A stretch of DNA of 64,000 bases from contig JAOASB010000023.1 of the NCBI GenBank assembly GCA_025210375.1, positions 82,165-146,164 of the forward strand, given 5' to 3'. The position numbers and the translations under genes were made by a program. This stretch comes from Maledivibacter sp. (GTDB lineage: Bacteria > Bacillota > Clostridia > Peptostreptococcales > Caminicellaceae). This document shows positions 34,801-42,835 of this stretch, in pieces. Position 1 is the stretch's first letter. Every line of letters begins with the position of its first letter. The notes under the pieces are model-generated. The model was not told where the DNA came from and ran no database searches. It saw nothing but the letters and a program-made list of their open reading frames with translations.

Positions 34801-34904
34801 TATAGAGAGTTTAGGGTAAATCTTAATTTATACATCTTAAAATATCCGATGTTTCTGGGGATTTTTGATATTTATAAATTAAAGTTTTGACTGGAATCTC
34901 TATA
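34801..34904 (+). repeat. Palindromic repeat family B, copy 1
   Basis: 104 bp. Ends TATAGAGA (34801-34808) and TCTCTATA (34897-34904) are inverted. Inner arms are TTAATTTATACATCTTAAAA and a matching TTTGATATTTATAAATTAA. The centre is TATCCGATGTTTCTGGGGAT. Same layout at 49756 and 50372; fragments at 1682, 10307 and 38355. Confidence 0.8.
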
Positions 34905-34980
34905 ATAAAATCAATATTCTGACATTATAACTTCATTTATTATGTTATAATTACTACGACTACAAAATAAATACATACTT

Positions 34981-35138
34981 GAGGAGATTGCATAACTCTT
35001 ACTTGGCTAGGCCTAATATGGGAATATCATCCTTAATTTGAACATTTAAGATATAACATATTTGGTGGTATAGCTTTGAAGGTTCTTGAACTATATATAG
35101 TAAATAGTTTTTATAGAAGGTAATTATGCAATTTGCTC
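34981..35138 (-). repeat. Palindromic repeat family A, inverted and longer copy
   Basis: Reads GAGGAGATTGCATAACTC at 34981 and ends GGTAATTATGCAATTTGCTC at 35138, i.e. the family in reverse orientation with about 40 extra internal bases. It sits 35 bases before the DUF4438 start, so it is likely in that gene's leader. Confidence 0.75.
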
Positions 35139-35173
35139 ACTTGTCTAAGGATAGTAACTGAGGAGGTAAAAGT

Positions 35174-36025
35174 ATGATTAAAACTAATAAGGAAAAACTA
35201 GTTATCCAATCCGTACAAGGAAAAATCCATCACCCTTTAGGAAAGAATTATCGAGTTTCCTATGAAGGAGAACCTAGGGTACTACCCGCTACCGGTGGCA
35301 TAACCTATAATGTCCATGTGGGTGATCCTGCCTTTGGATGGGAATGTGACCATGTTGAACCTAGTGTTTCAATACGAAATGAAACCAAGGCTGAAAACGA
35401 TGCAATGATGAATCTCGCATGCCCTGGTAACTTTGCAAAGGTAGTATCGGGAGATGCTAAAGGAGCGACTGGATATGTATTAGGTGGACATGGAGGTATT
35501 GAGCATACCATTATAGAGTTTAGTGAGCAGGATATGGAGAAAATGGCAGTTGACGATAGAATTCTTATAAAAACCCACGGACAAGGTCTTAAGTTGGTTG
35601 ATTATCCTGAAATAACAATGACAGGCATTGATCCCAATGTTTTTTCAAGAATTCCCATTACAGAAAAAAATGGTAAGCTGCAATTCCCAGTAGTCTGCAA
35701 GATACCGGCTGTACTAATGGGATCTGGTATTGGTAGTATGAACAGTCACTCTGGTGACTATGATATAATGACCCAGGACAAGGCTTTAATAAAGGATTTA
35801 GGTATAGATAAGCTAAGATTTGGTGATTTCGTTTTACTAGAAGATTGTGACAATACCTTTGGTAGAGGATATCTTAAGGGTTCGGTAACCATCGGTGTCA
35901 TCATACATAGTGATTGTATAAAAGCTGGTCATGGCCCAGGTGTAGCAACCTTTATATCTTGTAAAAAAACATTAATTGAAGCCATGATTGATAATACTGC
36001 TAATATAAAAAATTATATAAAATAA
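35174..36025 (+). CDS. DUF4438-family protein
   Basis: 283 residues, cytosolic, one conserved domain seen in Thermotoga and Clostridia whose structure is known but whose activity is not, as I recall. Recognisable by RVLPATGGITYNVHVGDPAFGW, GDHVEP-type DHVEPSVSIRN, YVLGGHGGIEHTIIEF, HGQGLKL and GRGYLKGSVTIGVIIHSDC. The many conserved His/Asp/Glu residues could bind metal. ATG after GAGGAGG. A monocistronic gene with its own terminator at 36024. Preceded by an inverted family A repeat that may shape its leader. A function cannot be read from its neighbours. Confidence 0.78.
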   Translation: MIKTNKEKLVIQSVQGKIHHPLGKNYRVSYEGEPRVLPATGGITYNVHVGDPAFGWECDHVEPSVSIRNETKAENDAMMNLACPGNFAKVVSGDAKGATGYVLGGHGGIEHTIIEFSEQDMEKMAVDDRILIKTHGQGLKLVDYPEITMTGIDPNVFSRIPITEKNGKLQFPVVCKIPAVLMGSGIGSMNSHSGDYDIMTQDKALIKDLGIDKLRFGDFVLLEDCDNTFGRGYLKGSVTIGVIIHSDCIKAGHGPGVATFISCKKTLIEAMIDNTANIKNYIK

Positions 36026-36050
36026 CCGGGCAATATAGCTCGGTTGTTTT
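36024..36050 (+). terminator. Terminator of the DUF4438 gene
   Basis: AACCGGGC pairs with GCTCGGTT (one G-T pair) around an AATATA loop and is followed by GTTTTATATT. It overlaps the stop codon region. Confidence 0.8.
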
Positions 36051-36221
36051 ATATTAAGTAAACAATTTGAATCCCATGTCTTTGCAAATATTCTTAAAAT
36101 TTAAAAAATTGTTTATCAAAGTATTTTCCTATGTTATAATTATTGTATATCGTCATTCTTGTGTACAATCTATATTGTTTATAATTATAACCATATAATA
36201 TATAAAGTGAGGCATAGGAAT

Positions 36222-36785
36222 ATGGATAAACTTTTAATAAATACATCGGATAAAAATTCCATTGAGTATCTAAAAAATTATCTTAAAGACTTTATCAAAC
36301 CAAATCAAAAAATCAACATTGTGTGTATTGGTACCGATAGAATTATTCCCGATAGTTTAGGTCCTATGATAGGAACCATACTATCGGAAAATATAATATT
36401 AGATAATATAAAGGTAGTTGGTACACTACAATCTCCTCTACATGCTTTAAATTTTAAAAAAAGAATTAAAAAGGAACTACAAAAAGATACTCTCGTTATA
36501 GCTATTGATGCTAATAAAGGCAATAAAATTGGTGAAATACAAATAATTAATAGACCTATTTCCCCCGGCAAAGGTTTTTTAAAAAATTTACCTTCGATCG
36601 GTGATGTATCCATAGTTGGCACAACATGGGAAAGACAAGAGGACATTGATATATACGATCATAAAATACGGCTAGGGGATATATACAAAATGTCTAAAAT
36701 AATATCTTTATCAATAATCTTAGCCATTGACGAGTTGAAATATGACACTGATAAAGACCTTGTATCCTATAATATGAGTTTATAA
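36222..36785 (+). CDS. yyaC: Spore protease YyaC family protein
   Basis: 187 residues, related to the germination protease (GPR) fold; YyaC belongs to the spore-protease superfamily and is made during sporulation. Typical segments: NIVCIGTDRIIPDSLGPMIG, VVGTLQSPLHALN, VIAIDANKG and the late ISPGKGFLKNLPSIGDVSIVG. Start: ATG at 36222 after GTGAGG; an earlier ATG at 36159 has no ribosome site. It ends in a strong terminator. The gene is the main evidence that the organism forms endospores. Confidence 0.9.
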   Translation: MDKLLINTSDKNSIEYLKNYLKDFIKPNQKINIVCIGTDRIIPDSLGPMIGTILSENIILDNIKVVGTLQSPLHALNFKKRIKKELQKDTLVIAIDANKGNKIGEIQIINRPISPGKGFLKNLPSIGDVSIVGTTWERQEDIDIYDHKIRLGDIYKMSKIISLSIILAIDELKYDTDKDLVSYNMSL

Positions 36786-36826
36786 AAACCCTTGATTCCC
36801 TTTCAGTATGAATCAAAGGTTTTTTT
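36785..36826 (+). terminator. Terminator of yyaC
   Basis: AAAACCCTTGATTC pairs with GAATCAAAGGTTTT (one C-A mismatch) and is followed by a T-run. Shares its stem with the hairpins at 18415, 41892 and 50270. Confidence 0.87.
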
Positions 36827-36867
36827 ATATATCATTTCTGAGAAAGTTTTTGATATCTAACTTTAGC

Positions 36868-37425
36868 TTAAAGTTCTTTTAAAGAAAGTTCAGCTAAACG
36901 CTTATTGATATCTGCCTTGAGAACTAGCTTTAGAATATATCTCATGATATCATCCTTATTCGTATTTTTATTAGGATTCATATTTTCTTCAAAATTAATT
37001 TCAGCTTCTTTAAGAACCTCATCTTGCACCTCAAGAAATATTTTATATATCTCTTCTGTAGGATTAGTTCCCATCTCAATGGTTCCGTCTTCATACTGAT
37101 TAATGCCTTTAGCCCACTGCTCTTTTTGAATTCTAAATAGTTCACCTACCTCAGCGATAGAAAGTATATTTTTCAGATGATAGATCATAATAAGTTCCAT
37201 AATTTGATTTTTATTATATTTTTTTTTCACGGGTTTATCTATAACCTTTGCTTTAACATAATTATTTATCATGGTTTTAGTCAATATTTTTTCATCTTCA
37301 TAAATCTTTAATTTCTCAAATGCTGCATCTATATATCCCGTTAACTGATCCATATATAGATCTATATTGGGAATATCTTTGATTTCTATTTTACTATGGG
37401 ATAAAAGATTCTCACATTTTTTCAT
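36868..37425 (-). CDS. DUF1836-family protein
   Basis: 185 residues. DUF1836 proteins of Firmicutes are small cytosolic proteins with a MerR-like helix-turn-helix segment, here about 45-115 (DEKILTKTMINNYVKAKVI, YNKNQIMELIMIYHLKNILSIAEVGELF). The C-terminal third is acidic and helical. Function unknown; perhaps a transcription regulator. ATG at 37423-37425 with only a weak ribosome site. Single gene. Confidence 0.82.
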   Translation of the reverse strand: MKKCENLLSHSKIEIKDIPNIDLYMDQLTGYIDAAFEKLKIYEDEKILTKTMINNYVKAKVIDKPVKKKYNKNQIMELIMIYHLKNILSIAEVGELFRIQKEQWAKGINQYEDGTIEMGTNPTEEIYKIFLEVQDEVLKEAEINFEENMNPNKNTNKDDIMRYILKLVLKADINKRLAELSLKEL

Positions 37426-37590
37426 AAAATCACTCCATTATATTCATTCAAAACGTCATATGCCATCATATAGTATCATATACTAGATTTTAAAGTAATT
37501 CAAATTATTTATTTGACTTTTATGAATTTAAGCTGTATGATATTGGTATTATATAATGTAGTATTGAAAACTACATGTGGAGGTGTATTT

Positions 37591-38238
37591 ATGAAAGTTG
37601 AAATTCGAGAACCAATTAACTCTATTTCTCATTTGTTAGGCATAATATTATCCGCAATAGGTTTAGTCATGCTGCTGATAAATTCACTGCCTACTCATGA
37701 CTTTACAAAGGTCTCAGCATCTATTATCTTTTGTCTAGGCTTAATAGGCTTATACTCTGCTTCTACAATATATCATTGGTGTATTGCTTCAGATACAACC
37801 TTAAATATATTAAGAAAACTTGATCATATCATGATTTATGTCTTAATAGCTGCTTCCTATACCCCAATATGCCTTATTACCCTAAAGGGCTTACTGGGCT
37901 ATGTACTTCTAAGTATAGTCTGGTCACTGGCACTCTTGGGAATTGTTCTTAAGATCCTATGGTTAAATGCCCCAAGATGGCTGTACACTAGCTTTTACCT
38001 TGTATTGGGTTGGGCCGCTATATTTGTTATTTATCCCCTATACAGACTTTTACCAAGCATGGGCTTTGTGCTATTGCTTTCTGGTGGAATATCTTATTCC
38101 ATAGGGGCGGTTATTTATGGTACAAAATCTGAAAATATTAAAATATGGAAATTTGGCTTTCACGAAATTTTTCATATTTTTATTCTTCTTGGAAGCTTTA
38201 TGCATTATCTTATGATTTATAACTACATAATAACTTAA
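37591..38238 (+). CDS. Hemolysin III family membrane protein (YqfA/PAQR-like)
   Basis: 215 residues, seven predicted helices. The family motif set is present: EPINSISHLLGI, SASTIYHW (Ser-His), KLDHIMIYVLIAASYTPIC, and FHEIFHIFILLGSFMHY (His pair), the residues that bind zinc in adiponectin-receptor relatives. Role in bacteria is unclear; membrane lipid or stress functions have been suggested. Start: ATG at 37591 after TGGAGGTG. The frame extends 78 bases upstream without a ribosome site. Confidence 0.9.
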   Translation: MKVEIREPINSISHLLGIILSAIGLVMLLINSLPTHDFTKVSASIIFCLGLIGLYSASTIYHWCIASDTTLNILRKLDHIMIYVLIAASYTPICLITLKGLLGYVLLSIVWSLALLGIVLKILWLNAPRWLYTSFYLVLGWAAIFVIYPLYRLLPSMGFVLLLSGGISYSIGAVIYGTKSENIKIWKFGFHEIFHIFILLGSFMHYLMIYNYIIT

Positions 38239-38307
38239 ATGACATATATTTTATGATATCCTTAAATCTTTTTCATCATTAATATGTAAAATATAAAAAA
38301 AGACAAG

Positions 38308-38342
38308 GGAAAAATCAAATGATTTTTCCTTTGCCTTTTTTT
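38308..38342. terminator. Bidirectional terminator between convergent genes
   Basis: GGAAAAATCA (38308-38317) and TGATTTTTCC (38320-38329) with a two-base loop, extended by AAG/CTT pairing, then a T-run on the plus side and an A-run on the left, which serves the minus strand. Confidence 0.82.
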
Positions 38343-38354
38343 ATATAACTAGCT

Positions 38355-38451
38355 GAGTAAATTGCATAATCACCTTCTATAGAAAATATCTACTTTGGGG
38401 TGAATCCTAATTTATACATATCAAGACTTCCTAGAAACATGGGATATTTTG
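38355..38451 (+). repeat. Composite family A/B repeat
   Basis: GAGTAAATTGCATAATCACC (family A arm) joined to GGGTGAATCCTAATTTATAC and CATATCAAGACTTCC (family B left half). It runs up to the stop codon of the lipoprotein gene. Confidence 0.65.
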
Positions 38452-39600
38452 CTATATATAAATTCTATTCAACAAAAGTACAGGCTTATATGCTGAAGCA
38501 TCTCTCATATCATCTATTGAAAACTCATAAGTGGTATTATTGTTAACTTCACTCTTTACTTCAACCTCTTCACCCTCAACAGTAATGCCAACTACTACAC
38601 CATTCTCTACATCGATTGCAGTATCATATCCATTGATTTTGTATACCGTATACTCATATGTAACTTCTTCTGCATGTCCTTTTTTTGTTTTTTTATCAGT
38701 AGCTAATGCATATGCCTCATTTTCATTCATTCCCAAAGTAATACCATTTAAAGATACTTCATCTATTTTTTCGCTTCCATAATTTACTTTAAGACTTATC
38801 TTTTCAACCGCCGTTTCTCCATAGTCAAAGTGATATAAAAGCTGGTGATTATCAAACTTATATGACATATATGGTTTGCACTCACCGTGATCAACATATT
38901 CACCTTCAGTATACTCTTCTGCAATGACTATTTCTTTAGTTTCTCCTAAAAGATACAATGCTGAGTCGTAGCACTTATTTTGTTGAATCTTGAAATTTTC
39001 AGAATATTCCCTAGTTACGGCCATAACATGGGAAACATTCCCTTCATGGCTAACATAGGCTTGGAGTGCAAGGGGGATGGTTTTACCAGTAGAACCTACC
39101 TTATAACTATCAAATATATACTCTATAAAGGGTATCTCTGTTTCAGCAAAGTCTCTAACCTTCTTTGTTCCAGCTCCTAACAATTTCTCAAGCTCCGATA
39201 CTTTCATCCCTGGTTTTATTCCATTAATTCCTTCATTAAAAATTATTCCATATACCTTTTCTTCATTGTCATCTAAAAATAATATATGATTATCATACTT
39301 TATTCTAGAATAGCTCTCATAAACGTACTCTCCTTGCTGCGGTTCACTTTCCTTGGATGGTCCATATAAAGCTTCTACATCACTTCCTGCTTTTCCAAGC
39401 ATCAATAATATATCATCTAGGTTAACTTTCTGATTATTATTTGGAGCTTGCACTTGTGTGTTTGAATCAGGTTCACTAGGTTGTTCATTAGGCACTTCCT
39501 TAGATGCTTTATTCGTTGCTTCATTTGGTTTTTGCGAACACCCAACTACCATAATGGACATTAATACAATAATTAATAATATACTCAAATATTTTTTCAT
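38452..39600 (-). CDS. Predicted lipoprotein of unknown function
   Basis: 382 residues. Signal peptide MKKYLSILLIIVLMSIMVVG with lipobox VVGC (Cys21 lipidated), then a Pro/Asn/Gln/Glu-rich linker (about 25-60). The rest looks like repeated small alpha-beta units: DILLMLGKAGSDVEALYGPS, GIKPGMKVSELEKLLGAG and ITLGMNENEAYALAT are three similar 'G-M-x-E-x-E/A' segments, like the DUF4309/BLIP-type folds of Firmicutes. I do not assign a function. Start at 39600 because AGGAGG lies six bases upstream; an ATG 18 bases earlier precedes that site. A family A/B repeat abuts the stop. Confidence 0.82.
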   Translation of the reverse strand: MKKYLSILLIIVLMSIMVVGCSQKPNEATNKASKEVPNEQPSEPDSNTQVQAPNNNQKVNLDDILLMLGKAGSDVEALYGPSKESEPQQGEYVYESYSRIKYDNHILFLDDNEEKVYGIIFNEGINGIKPGMKVSELEKLLGAGTKKVRDFAETEIPFIEYIFDSYKVGSTGKTIPLALQAYVSHEGNVSHVMAVTREYSENFKIQQNKCYDSALYLLGETKEIVIAEEYTEGEYVDHGECKPYMSYKFDNHQLLYHFDYGETAVEKISLKVNYGSEKIDEVSLNGITLGMNENEAYALATDKKTKKGHAEEVTYEYTVYKINGYDTAIDVENGVVVGITVEGEEVEVKSEVNNNTTYEFSIDDMRDASAYKPVLLLNRIYI

Positions 39601-39715
39601 CTTAATCCTCCTGTTCAATTTTTTATAGTGTTATTTTTTATCAATAATCTCAACTGGTAGAAGTACATTGGTTTTCCAAGTATATTTTCCTTCTAAAAGG
39701 TAAATATCTTCTATA

Positions 39716-39758
39716 CTGCTAACACAAACATGGGGATATACTATTTTTGTGTTAGCAG
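39716..39758. other. 13-bp perfect hairpin beside the micro-lipoprotein frame
   Basis: CTGCTAACACAAA (39716-39728) and TTTGTGTTAGCAG (39746-39758) enclose 17 bases. It starts two bases beyond the stop of the tiny lipoprotein frame and has no T-run, so it may stabilise that message or be a mobile-element footprint. Confidence 0.55.
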
Positions 39759-39759
39759 G

Positions 39760-39828
39760 CTAGTTAGTACAGCCCACAGTTGATAATACTAATACTATTA
39801 TCAGTACAAATAAAATAAACTTTTTCAT
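39760..39828 (-). CDS. Micro-lipoprotein or lipoprotein stub (22 aa)
   Basis: Reads MKKFILFVLIIVLVLSTVGC plus Thr-Asn and stop. It is a complete lipoprotein signal peptide with a lipobox STVGC, but almost nothing follows the cysteine. AGGAAGAC lies upstream as a ribosome site. It could be a true small anchored peptide, like entericidin-type or signal-peptide-derived pheromone precursors, or the remains of a lipoprotein gene whose body was deleted. The hairpin right after its stop favours a deliberate gene end. It lies behind the larger lipoprotein of the same strand but reads towards it from 228 bases away. Confidence 0.5.
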   Translation of the reverse strand: MKKFILFVLIIVLVLSTVGCTN

Positions 39829-39898
39829 AAGTCTTCCTTTAATCTTTTCATGGCATAGTGATTACAGATTATTGTACCACATATTTAGTTGTACAATC

Positions 39899-39926
39899 TC
39901 AAATCTAACCAATCGGTTAGATTTGA
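39899..39926. promoter_or_regulatory. TetR-type operator candidate
   Basis: TCAAATCTAACC (39899-39910) and GGTTAGATTTGA (39915-39926) form a perfect 12-bp inverted repeat around AATC. The core AACCAATCGGTT resembles TetR/AcrR operators. It lies 205 bases upstream of the alkyl-sulfatase start. No TetR gene is present in the window. Confidence 0.55.
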
Positions 39927-40131
39927 ACTATATGATTCCAAATAACTTAGTTGTTTTTTACTATTCAACTCATTTTTTCTTCTATATTGTATTTATGACA
40001 TAGCTAAGTCAAGAAATAACTTCCTTAAATATATAAATTTTTTCTATAATTTAACATCTTTTTCATATCAATAGACTAAATTTATAGTAAATAGATTACC
40101 CACTGTAGGTAATAAAATGGAGGTTCTTTAT

Positions 40132-41808
40132 ATGAATTATGATATTGTGAATCAAAATTCTTCTCCTGTAACACCTAAGGAGTTGTCTAGGCATTCTACT
40201 GAGTTCAAGCAGGAAATTCTAAATGTAACTGAGGATGTTTATGTGGCTATTGGTTATGGCCTAGCTAATTCCATACTACTGGAAGGAAGGGATGGCGTGA
40301 TTATCGTAGATACCTTAGAAAGCGTAGAAGCTGCTGTTCCCGTAAAACAAGCCTTTGATAAAATCACATCAAAACCTGTCAAAGCAATCATATATACCCA
40401 CTACCATAGTGACCATATCGGTGGTGCTGGCGTCTTTGCAGGAAACAATAAAGTCGATGTATATACCCAAGAAGAAACAGTGGAAGAACTGAACAGAGTT
40501 GCAATGGTTTCAAGGGCAATCTATAAACGATCCATGGCCATGTTTGGAACTTTTCTAAAAACACCTCCATTTATAAACGATGGAATAGGCCCTTTCTTAT
40601 ATTTAAATAATGATACACAAGTAGCTTATATTCCTCCAAATAAAACCTTCTCAAAGGAAATCTATAGGGTAACAATTGCTGGATTAAACATTGAACTTAT
40701 TCCTACACCAGGTGAAACCAATGGAGAAATTGCGGTATGGCTTCCCGATAAGGGAGTACTTATTGGTGCAGATACTTACTATAAATCCTTCCCAAATCTA
40801 TACTCCATACGGGGTACAAAATTTAGAAATCCAGATAATTGGGCTTCTAGTGTTGAACTGCTGCGAAGACTTCAGTCTCAGTATCTAATACCATGTCATA
40901 CACGCCCAATTGTAGGCCAAAAAAAAATCAATAGGGTATTATCGGATTATAGAGATGCAATACAGTATGTACATGATCAAACCTTGAGGGGAATTAATAA
41001 AGGACTTACTCCCGACGAACTTGTAAAAACAGTAAGTCTTCCATCCCGTCTAGCAGATAAACCATATCTTAGAGAATTTTATGGAAATATAGAGTGGTGT
41101 ATCAAGAACATTTTTTACGGATACCTTGGCTGGTTCAACGGAAATGCCACATATTTGTTTCCCTTATCACTGATGGAAAGAGCGAACCGTTTTGCTCGTC
41201 TTTCCGGCGGTGAAACAGCTCTTTTCATGAAAACCCAAGAGGCATTTCTACAAAGGGATTATCAATGGGTATTGGAGCTTACGGATCAACTGCTTTTACT
41301 TCCAAACTATCGTAAAGAAGCAATACATATGAAATCCAAAGCCCTTTGGAACCTTGGTCTAATCCAAGGTAATGCTCCTGCAAGGAATTATTACCTAACA
41401 CAAGCATTAGAAGTAGCAGGTAAGCTTACTATGCCCCCACTTAAAACCGATGAATCAATCTTTCTTAATCTTGAAATAATGACTATCTTAAAGCTAATGG
41501 CTATCAACCTAAATCCTAAAAAAAGTTTGAATGTATATATGGCTGCTAAGTTTGACTTTACGGATCTTAAGCAAATATACACAGTCAATGTCCGCTCTGG
41601 AGTTGCAATAGTCGAGCCCTATATACTAGATAAACTAAACTTTACAGTAATATGTAGTTCAATTGTATGGAAGTCAATAATCGGTGATATTATCAAACCT
41701 AGTAGGGCTTTGCTCAAGGGTGATTTAAAGATAGATGGTAGTATAGTAGAATTTTATAAATTCCTAAGTTTATTTAATGATAGGCTCGTTGATGATAGTC
41801 CATTTTAA
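40132..41808 (+). CDS. Alkyl/aryl-sulfatase-like metallo-beta-lactamase-fold enzyme
   Basis: 558 residues. The metal-binding motif THYHSDHIGGAG (His90, His92, Asp94, His95) and later GADTYYKSFPNLYSIRGT and CHTRPIVG match SdsA1/BDS1-type sulfatases, which hydrolyse alkyl sulfate esters through two zinc ions. An alkyl-sulfatase dimerisation domain (about 330-440) and a C-terminal SCP2-like lipid-binding domain (about 445-555) follow. No signal peptide, so cytosolic, unlike the secreted Pseudomonas enzyme. ATG at 40132 with GGAGG eight bases before; an ATG at 40117 has no ribosome site. Single gene with a TetR-like operator upstream and a strong terminator after. Confidence 0.85.
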   Translation: MNYDIVNQNSSPVTPKELSRHSTEFKQEILNVTEDVYVAIGYGLANSILLEGRDGVIIVDTLESVEAAVPVKQAFDKITSKPVKAIIYTHYHSDHIGGAGVFAGNNKVDVYTQEETVEELNRVAMVSRAIYKRSMAMFGTFLKTPPFINDGIGPFLYLNNDTQVAYIPPNKTFSKEIYRVTIAGLNIELIPTPGETNGEIAVWLPDKGVLIGADTYYKSFPNLYSIRGTKFRNPDNWASSVELLRRLQSQYLIPCHTRPIVGQKKINRVLSDYRDAIQYVHDQTLRGINKGLTPDELVKTVSLPSRLADKPYLREFYGNIEWCIKNIFYGYLGWFNGNATYLFPLSLMERANRFARLSGGETALFMKTQEAFLQRDYQWVLELTDQLLLLPNYRKEAIHMKSKALWNLGLIQGNAPARNYYLTQALEVAGKLTMPPLKTDESIFLNLEIMTILKLMAINLNPKKSLNVYMAAKFDFTDLKQIYTVNVRSGVAIVEPYILDKLNFTVICSSIVWKSIIGDIIKPSRALLKGDLKIDGSIVEFYKFLSLFNDRLVDDSPF

Positions 41809-41891
41809 AAACAAATACTAAATAAAATCTCAGAAATATGGACTTCCTTCACTTTTAGTCAGAGTTTTGTGCATAAAACAACCTATAATAA

Positions 41892-41930
41892 AACCCCTTG
41901 ATTTAATTAATACAATGAAATCAAGGGGTT
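41892..41930. terminator. Bidirectional terminator between convergent genes
   Basis: 13-bp perfect arms AACCCCTTGATTT and AAATCAAGGGGTT, 13-base loop, T-rich on the minus side. Stem sequence shared with the terminators at 18415 and 36785. Confidence 0.85.
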
Positions 41931-41964
41931 ACCCTATATTGGCAAAATTGTAAAATCCAATTGA

Positions 41965-42792
41965 TTAAAGTGCTTTTTTTATACCTAGTATATTTCTAGC
42001 CTCATCTGGAGTTGCTATTTCCCTACCAAATTCTCTTCCTGCCCTTACTGCACGTTCAACAAACTGTGCATTTGACTGTGCTAATACGCCCTTTGAATAG
42101 AATACATTATCTTCCATACCAACCCTAATATGCCCACCCATAGCAATTGTCGTATACAGTATTGGCATATGTTTTGATCCTATTCCAAAGGCTGACCATG
42201 TGGCATTTTTAGGCAATAGTTTTCTTAGGAATACTAGATTTTCTATCTCTGCAGTCATTCCACTAGGAGCCCCAAGACAAAGCTGAAAATGAGGTGGTTC
42301 TAATATTATACCCTTCTTAATATAGTATAAGGCATTATAAATCATTCCTGAATCAAAACATTCTATTTCTGGTTTGATATTGTTTTCAATCATTACATTT
42401 CCCAATTTCTCTAAAAAGGAAGGGGTGTTTAAAAAAACTCCCTTATTCATCCAATTCATGGACCCACAATCAAAGGATGCAAATTCAGGCTTTAATTCAA
42501 TAAGATGCTCATATCTTCTTAAATCCGTAGCTCCTAATTCTCCCGATGTAGTTAGATTTATTATTATGTCACATTTCTCCCTAATCAATTTAACAGCTTC
42601 TGCAAATAATTCTTTATCCATGGTTCCAGCCCCATCTTTATCTCTTACATGTATATGAACTATAGATGCCCCAGCATTCCAACATCTATATGCATCCTCT
42701 GCAATTTCCCTTGGTGTAATAGGAACATTGGGATTATTTTTTTTAGTAGGCCAAGCACCCGTTGGGGCCACGGTAATAATCAATTTCTCCAT
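41965..42792 (-). CDS. Beta-keto acid cleavage enzyme (BKACE, DUF849)
   Basis: 275 residues, TIM barrel, zinc-dependent. BKACE enzymes condense a beta-keto acid with acetyl-CoA and release acetoacetate plus a new CoA thioester; Kce (3-keto-5-aminohexanoate cleavage) is the type case. Motifs: ITVAPTGAWPTKKNNPNVPITP, zinc ligands in IVHIHVRDKDG, INLTTSG, the substrate Glu in IECFDSGM, and GGHIRVGMEDNVFY. The substrate side chain cannot be told from this. Start at 42792 (GAGGAGGAATAAA before ATG). Last gene of the sigma-54 operon with the cyclase-family hydrolase and a sodium symporter. Confidence 0.9.
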   Translation of the reverse strand: MEKLIITVAPTGAWPTKKNNPNVPITPREIAEDAYRCWNAGASIVHIHVRDKDGAGTMDKELFAEAVKLIREKCDIIINLTTSGELGATDLRRYEHLIELKPEFASFDCGSMNWMNKGVFLNTPSFLEKLGNVMIENNIKPEIECFDSGMIYNALYYIKKGIILEPPHFQLCLGAPSGMTAEIENLVFLRKLLPKNATWSAFGIGSKHMPILYTTIAMGGHIRVGMEDNVFYSKGVLAQSNAQFVERAVRAGREFGREIATPDEARNILGIKKAL

Positions 42793-42835
42793 TTTATTCC
42801 TCCTCAAATAAACATAATAATAGCTGTGTCAACAT

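Larger units (their letters stand above)
34689..35173. other. Repeat-rich gap between the SNF2 and DUF4438 genes
   Basis: This 485-base stretch holds a complete family B repeat (34801-34904) and an inverted family A copy (34981-35138). Between them, around 34915-34975, is AT-rich sequence with TTATGTTATAATTAC, a plausible -10 region for the DUF4438 gene. No coding frame is supported. Confidence 0.6.
39601..40131. other. Gap between lipoprotein and alkyl-sulfatase genes
   Basis: About 530 bases: a 13-bp hairpin (39716-39758), a 22-residue lipoprotein-like reading frame (39760-39828, minus), a 12-bp operator-like palindrome (39899-39926) and AT-rich sequence before the alkyl-sulfatase gene. 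Confidence 0.6.
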
